64,000 bases of DNA, from positions 24,095,511 through 24,159,510 of the forward strand of contig CM036159.1 in assembly GCA_020631735.1 (NCBI GenBank), read 5' to 3'. The notes under the pieces are model-generated. The model saw only the letters and a program-made list of their open reading frames with translations, ran no database searches and was not told the DNA's origin. This document shows, one piece after another, positions 58,264 to 64,000 of the stretch. Each line of letters begins with the position of its first letter. Within the stretch, counting starts at the first letter, position 1. The position numbers and the translations under genes were made by a program. Origin of the DNA: Saccharum officinarum. Its lineage: Eukaryota; Streptophyta; Magnoliopsida; Poales; Poaceae.

Positions 58264-58760
58264 AGGTGACCGGACGCTGCACCGGACGTGTCCGGTCAGT
58301 ACAGCGCAGGAGTCGGGCACGCGGGCTAGGGTTTGCAACCGGCGCGTCCGGTCACTCGCGGGACCGGCGCGTCCGGTCAGGTGTCCAGAAGAAACTGCGG
58401 TTCGCAAGGATGATTGGACGTGGGGCGCGTCCGGTCACACATGATCGGACGCGTCCGATCGTTGAAGGAGCTTACTGGACTCTAACCGGACGCGGGCACT
58501 GTCGCGTCCGGTCATCGCAAGGAGCGCGTCCGGTCGTTGCGTCGCGGGCGCGTGGGTCAGTGCGATCGACGCGTCCGGTCGTTCGACAGGCACGTCCGGT
58601 CATCGGGACCGGCGCGTCCGGTCGTTATGAGAAGCGCGTCCGGTCATAGGGTTTGACCGTTAGCATAGTGACCGTTGGAGAATCGGACACGGCTGAGCGC
58701 GTCCGGTCAGTTACGACCGGCGCGTCCGGTCAGTTACGACCGGCGCGTCCGGTCGTCCCG
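58264..58760. repeat. CpG-rich cluster of GTCCGGTC motifs upstream of the copia LTR TATA box
   Basis: Thirteen exact copies of gtccggtc plus variants such as gtccgatc lie in about 500 bp. Many sit in the near-palindrome gaccggcgcgtccggtc. Spacing is irregular (about 14 to 90 bp). The cluster ends about 45 bp before the TATA box, so it occupies the U3 enhancer position. Confidence 0.85.
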
Positions 58761-58804
58761 AATTCTGCCCAGTGAAGGGGTAACGGCTCTATTTGACCAT
58801 GGGG

Positions 58805-58813
58805 TTATAAATA
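58805..58813 (+). promoter_or_regulatory. TATA box of the copia LTR
   Basis: ggggttataaatagatgcc, a strong plant TATA box, placed about 1.39 kb into the 2.58 kb LTR. Confidence 0.7.
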
Positions 58814-59669
58814 GATGCCTTGACCAGCCATGGCCGGTAGCTGAGCACACTATAGTCTTTGTGACTTGTGTAGTAGTGCTTGGGAGCCATCTAACTCCCT
58901 CATACTTGATAGTGTTCATCGGATCAAGTGAGAGAGCGATTCTAGTGCGTTGCTTTGAGAGATTGCATCATGTGGCACTAGGTGATCGTGTTGCAAGCTG
59001 GTGGTGCTTGTTACTCTTGGAGGTTGCCACCTCCTAGACGGCTTGGTGGCTTGTGGCTCCGTCGAAGCTCGCAAGAAGATTGTGCGAGGCTCCGGAGAAG
59101 CTTTGTGAGGGGGATTGTGCTCACCCCGCGGGGATCGCGAAGAGCAACTCTAGTTGAGCGTGTCATTGAGTTACCTCACTTGAGAGTGGTGTCTTGTGGT
59201 GCCTTGCGGGGCGTGCCTTGAGGGGCAAGTGACTTGAGGGTCACACCGAGGAACCATCTAAGTGTTGGTCGACACAACGGGGACGTAGCTTGGTGGCATC
59301 CAAGTGAACCTCGGGAGAAAATCACCGTGTCAACATTATCTACTCTTCTCGGTGGTTTGCCTTCGTGCAACACAAGCTTGTATTTACTTTCATATATACT
59401 TGTGCTTGTGTAGTTGCTCTCGTAACTAGTTTGCTTGTGTAGCTTGCTAGTTGTCTTCTTGCTTGTGTAGCTAGAAGCTTCCCCTTGCGTGACTAATTTG
59501 GTTTGTGTAACCTTATTAGTCACATTGCTTAGTTTGTGTAGCTAAGTGTTTTACGCTCTCTAATTTGGCATTAGTTGCCTTATTATTGAGCATTGCTAGT
59601 GAGCTTAGGCTTTGTGCGCTTTGCTTACTAGAATTGTGTAGGAGCTCCCTTTTGCTTGCAAAGTACTAG

Positions 59670-59863
59670 TGCATAGGTTTGTGTGACCTTGCTCTAGAAT
59701 TAAATAGGAGAGCTCTTGCTAAGGAAAGCACCTTAGTTGCTTAATTAGGATCTTTGTGAGGTGCAGTGCATAGGTTTGTGTGACCTTGCTCTAGAATTAA
59801 ATAGGAGAGCTCTTGCTAAGGAAAGCACCTTAGTTGATTAATTAGGATCTTTGTGAGGTGCTT
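59670..59863. repeat. 97 bp tandem duplication in the copia LTR
   Basis: Units starting tgcataggtttgtgtgacct at 59670 and 59767 are almost identical over 97 bp; one differs by gcttaatt versus gattaatt. Confidence 0.9.
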
Positions 59864-59999
59864 GTGAACTTAGTTAGAGGGGTGTAGTCTTGGCTATACC
59901 GATAAGTTTAATTCCGCATTTGTTTTGGTTAGCCAACTCGTTTAAGTTTTAAAAAGGACTATTCACCCCCCCTCTAGTCCGCCATCTCGACCCTACAAG

Positions 60000-60015
60000 T
60001 GGTATCAGAGCCGGG
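60000..60015 (+). other. Primer-binding site of the copia element
   Basis: TGGTATCAGAGCCGGG, two bases after the LTR end. This is the standard initiator tRNA-Met complement of plant copia elements. Confidence 0.9.
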
Positions 60016-60048
60016 TCTCTCATTTGTGGTCTTCACCGACCCGAGAGG

Positions 60049-62041
60049 ATGGCGGCTTATGGGCTAGATGTTGAGTGTCCACACATTTTTGATGGCACAC
60101 ACTTTGCACGGTGGAGAAATTGGATGACATGCAATTTTAAGTTTATTTCTCCTCAATTGTGGTGGATCGTAGATGTGGGTTTTTCCTTTGCAATTGATAA
60201 AAAGAATGCAACTCAAGCGCAAAGTAAATGCCTACATCTCGATAGCCAAGCTACTAATGTTTTTTTTTGATCTATGGATAGTAGCATACTTCATGAGATC
60301 ATAGACTTCGAGTCCGCCCATGAAATTTGGGTGTTTCTAAATGAGAAATATGGGGTGATCTCCAATGATGATGAGCCTAAGGAAGAGACGCATGAGGATG
60401 TTGAGCATGACCACAACAAGGTAGTTGTGAAGGATTGCTCCACCTCACGGTCAAGTGATGACAAAGATGATCATATCACAAGATCACTTGACAAGAAAAA
60501 TAATAATGCCACAAGTGATGCAAGCAATGATTCTACTCCATGCACACTTGATGGTGAAGATGATGGCTATGAGAGTGATGCTTCAACAAGCTCTTCAACA
60601 TCACCACATTGTTCCATGTCACATGGTGACACTAAGGTATCTATTGGTGGTTTTGTTGTTGATTGTGATGGTCCAAATTTTGAGCTTCTATATAAACTCT
60701 CAAAGTTCCTAAGAAATGAGATGGCAAAAACAAGTAAATTGAAAAATGAAAACTCATTTCTAAAAACCACATGTGAACAACAAAAGCATCTACTTTATGT
60801 TACTACTTGTTCACATGAGGAGCTAAAATTGGCTCATGAGGAACTTAGTGTTGCTCATGATAACTTGGTACAAGAACATGCTTTACTCACTAAGAAACTT
60901 TCTAATGAAGAAACCAAATCTAGTGAGAGCTCATCATTTGGGTCAAATGATCAATCACATATGACTAACCCTTGTGATGTAGGCAAGAAGCATGTATCCA
61001 CCTCTTGTGATGATTTATTAGATAAGCCATGTTCTTCACATTTAAATGCTTGTTCTACTTCTATGTCTTGTGAGACTAACCTTTTGAAGGAGAACAATGA
61101 GCTTAAAAGTAAAGTGAAGAATTTGAGCAACAAGTTAGAGAGGTGCTACAACTCAAAAGTCACCTTTAAGCACATGATGAAGACTCAAAGAAACGTTGAT
61201 GACAAAAGTGGCCTTGGCTTCAAGAAGAAAATGACAAGGGGAGAAAGAAAGAAAGAAAAGAGGATGAAGAGGCTACTCCAAAAAAAAGCTCTCGTATTCC
61301 ATGTGCTATCGATGCCATGAAGTGGGACATCTTGCTAATGGATGCCCAAACATTGAGAAGCTCAAGAAGATGAAGGAAGAAGAGAGGCTCAAGCATGTCA
61401 AGTGCTTCAAGTGCCGCACTTGGGGTCATCTCACCTCAATATGCCCAACCAAGCAATTGGTGAAGCAACAAGTAAAGCCTCAACCAAAGCCACTAGTTGA
61501 GCAAGAGAAGACACCCCAAGAGCAAATCAAAATCAACCATGAAGATGATGGTGACTTGATGAAGAAGAAGAAAACAAGAAGGGGTGGAAGAACAAGACAT
61601 CCAATGCAAATTCAAGATGTCAAGATGATGAGCAAGAATCAAGATGAGAAGAAAGTACATACTCACATCAAGTGCTTCAAATGTGGAGACATGGGACACT
61701 TCGCCTCGGGGTGTCCTACCAAGCTTGAAAAGAAGATTCAAGCAACTCGTGAGAGGCAAGGCAATGGGAAGCACAATATGAGCAAGGAAGAAAAGGCTCA
61801 AGCAAAGAGAATATGCTACTTATGCCGGGAAAGGGGACACATGGCTCATTCATGTCCCCTAGGTAAAAATTCTAAGCTCGTTTCAATTGTTGATACTAAT
61901 GTGCTTAGAAAGGATGGCAATGGTACCTCTATGATTGCAATTGCAAAACATCCCGCTATCCATACTAAGGCTTTGTCTAAGTATGTTGCTCCTAACTTGA
62001 GAGGACCCAAACTTGTTTGGGTACCATCAAAGAGTGGATGA
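60049..62041 (+). pseudogene. Copia gag with four CCHC zinc knuckles, broken
   Basis: It starts MAAYGLDVECPHIFDG at the ATG 34 bp after the PBS. The N-terminal part with FARWRNWM and LHEIIDFESAHEIWVFL fits the UBN2-type copia Gag. A Ser- and Asp-rich region and a coiled-coil-like stretch (about 60690-61170) follow. Four CCHC knuckles lie at about 61304, 61400, 61672 and 61814, with Lys-rich linkers. Breaks are TGA at 60268-60270 in a T run and a frameshift near 61283-61300 in an A run. The tail GPKLVWVPSKSG before the stop at 62039-62041 resembles the usual Gag end of SIRE-type elements. Gag packages the element's RNA; with four knuckles this one would be a strong RNA binder. Confidence 0.8.
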
Positions 62042-64000
62042 TTGTTTGTAGGTACCATCGGCATTGGAGGCTTGATTCAATTGGTTTCATTTTGTTCATC
62101 ATATATTGAGTCAAATTATGAAGCTCAATGCATATCCAATCCCAATGCCAAGTCAAAATAAGTGAAGTCCAAGTGCTACAACATACAAGTGTCATGATCA
62201 AGTTGTGGATGATTTATTGGAATTATTTGATGGCTTACAATTTATTTGAGTAAAAGCTTGCTATGTGGATGATCATGAGCTAACCAAGGTATATCACTTG
62301 TTAATCATTTCATTTGGGTGCATATGAGTTGATTGAATTGGATAAATGTGCAATGTTACTTGCTATGAGATGATTGAATGGATTAAATGCTTAGCAATCA
62401 AGTTTGGATTGATTTGGGTTGGATAAGTTCATGAGATGACCTTTAGTAAGTGGATTGAATGGATATATATCTTGTGAAAGTATTCAAACAAGTTAGTTTT
62501 AAGTTTGATTCATATTTGATGAAGTATTGCTCAATGTATTGAAATCTGTTCAAAGTTGAAAATCTGAGCTAGCAGTGATCAAGTCTGAGTTTGGATGATC
62601 AAATCTACTTGGATTAGCATGAATTTTAGTATGCATGCTCTAGACTTATGTTATAAGATGCTGTACAAATTTCATGAGAATTGGATAAGAGATGCTTCGG
62701 CTTTGGAGTACATCTTGTCAGCTATAGTGCAGCAATTTTCAGCATGTAGCAGTGGTGGAAGATTTGAAATCTGGTAGCAATCTAGATGTCAAATGAATCT
62801 CAAATTTTTACAGATGCTAGATGACTTAGTGAATCACATCTCCACCAAATTTTATGGCATTTGGATCTGTATATTGGAAGATATGAATTATTCTTTGAAG
62901 GGTACAGAATCTGCCAGAAAAGTGACAATCATTGGATTAATCTAGAGTCACTTTAATTGAAAGGTCCTCAAGTTGGAAACATGTTTACAAGTGGTTAAGA
63001 TACCTAAGTTTGGTTTTGGATTGATCTAGAAGCATGACGAGCAATGAGTACAAGACTTTTGTATTGTGAAATGTACTTGGTGTACTTATTTGGTACTCAA
63101 TTTGAAGATCAAGATCAAACTTAAGATGAAAATAAAGTTTAAGTTCTAGTGATGATTGGAGATCATTTGGTAGAAAGAAAAGGACTTAAACAAGTAGAAA
63201 GAGTTAGACTCAAATGTAGATTTAAGGATTATTCATCAAGATTGAGTTCATTATTTGGATCAATCAAACTATATCATTTCAAGTGAGTATCAAGAGTGGT
63301 TCTTTGGAGAAATGTCACTTCTCCCTAGTGAGGGGCTTGCCGCCGTGTGTAGGTGAAACCAAGTTTGGGACTTGGAAGGCTAACATGGAAGTGGTGATCC
63401 GAGGAACTTGTGATACTTAGTTGAAGCAATCAAAAGGGTTGATCAAGAAAAACAAGCAACACCCAAAAGAGAGCTAGTCATATATTTCAAGTGGTATTCT
63501 AAGTAGTTCTCTCATGCAAGCATTAATCAAAAAAGATGAAGCAAGCCAACCACAACTCAAGAGATAGTGCACTTGATCATTAGTGGTTTTCATTTCATAT
63601 GGGTGAAGAATGGATTTATCTATGATGATTGGTCTTCACCAAGCTTATAAATTGGACTTCACATTGCTATTGGAGTAATGAATTAGAATCTATGTGACTA
63701 TCCTCTACTCCAACATAGCAAAGGTATCATTGTAATGTGCATGATCATTTCATTCCTTACTAATATGTGGCTAGTGCATATAGTACATGCTTATTAGGAT
63801 CATGCATGACAAACAAAAATTTTAGATTCATAGCCTACCACTATTGCTTGATTGTCTAAATGATCTAGTGGTATGAGTATGAATTTGTTCATGAGCTAGT
63901 GAACCCAAGTACTTGATCTAGTTTAGATTGCTAACAAATGACAAGTACAACATTGGCAAGATAACCCTTAGCATAAGGTGTGAAGAAGCTTGTCATTGGA
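62042..64000 (+). other. Non-coding interior of the copia element
   Basis: AT-rich DNA with stops in all frames; the longest frame is 60 codons (62595-62777). No protease, integrase, RT or RNase H motif was seen on either strand. It may be the filler of a gag-only derivative. Confidence 0.6.

Larger units (their letters stand above)
57415..59997 (+). mobile_element. 5' LTR of the copia element
   Basis: Starts TGAAAGGTCC and ends CCCTACA two bases before the PBS. It contains a CpG-rich short-repeat cluster (58264-58760), a TATA box at 58805-58813 (ttataaata), and a 97 bp tandem duplication near its right end. The 3' LTR lies beyond the window. Confidence 0.8.
57415..64000 (+). mobile_element. 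SIRE/Opie-like Ty1-copia element, left part, probably non-autonomous
   Basis: A 2.58 kb LTR (57415-59997) is followed by an initiator-Met PBS and a gag with UBN2-type sequence and four CCHC knuckles. Gag type, LTR size and PBS fit the Maximus/SIRE group of copia elements (Opie and relatives). After the gag stop at 62041 nearly 2 kb contains no protease, integrase or RT, where an autonomous member would have them. The element runs off the right edge, so pol further on cannot be excluded. Confidence 0.8.

Noticed and set aside
58166..58649. Arg/Gly/Val-rich frames of 92 and 127 codons
   Set aside because: Translations of the GTCCGGTC motif cluster inside the copia LTR.

Overview
This is plant nuclear DNA, most likely from a grass of the sorghum, sugarcane or Panicum group. 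It contains grass-type LTR retrotransposons: a Tekay/Del-like Ty3-gypsy chromovirus with 4 kb LTRs and a SIRE/Opie-like Ty1-copia element. It also has Stowaway-like MITEs, a GC-rich single-exon bZIP gene and intron-bearing fragments of a topoisomerase II gene. No bacterial, organellar, rRNA or tRNA genes were seen.

Layout. 1-1600 is part of a minus-strand LTR (family B). 1601-4645 is part of another minus-strand LTR (family A'), apparently cut by B. 4646-16241 is a plus-strand Tekay-like element (family A): a 5' LTR remnant, a PBS, an extra ORF1, gag-pol with a chromodomain, a polypurine tract and a 4.0 kb 3' LTR. 16242-19641 is repeat-derived non-coding DNA with a degenerate minisatellite and a short LTR-like end. 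19715-21465 is a broken TOP2 fragment on the minus strand. 22307-22837 is an intact bZIP gene on the minus strand. 24726-24825 is a 100-N gap. 24827-47753 repeats 1766-24725 almost base for base in the same orientation. This looks like two unmerged contig ends or haplotigs rather than a real tandem duplication. 47754-57414 is mostly MITEs, a LINE tail, one small candidate gene and unassigned repeat DNA. 57415-64000 is the left part of a copia element: an LTR, a PBS and a gag with four zinc knuckles, with no pol in the following 2 kb.

The most interesting biology is in the Tekay-like element. Its extra ORF1 (6355-7407) starts Met-ARTKQTARKSTG, identical to the first 12 residues of mature histone H3. 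A possible dsRNA-binding-like fold, a coiled coil and an acidic tail follow. A strong splice donor at codon 140 and an acceptor directly before the gag ATG are both phase 0, so splicing could join the H3-like tail in frame to Gag. The LTRs also look spliced. Families A/A' and B each carry a symmetric phase 1-1 acidic mini-exon (150 and 78 bp) ending in a similar SF[DE]xG stretch, and family A LTRs have a phase-matched terminal exon with a CxxC motif. All nonsense codons in the element are explainable by C-to-T or G-to-A changes, and most are TAG where CAG is expected. This fits decay of a silenced, CHG-methylated element.
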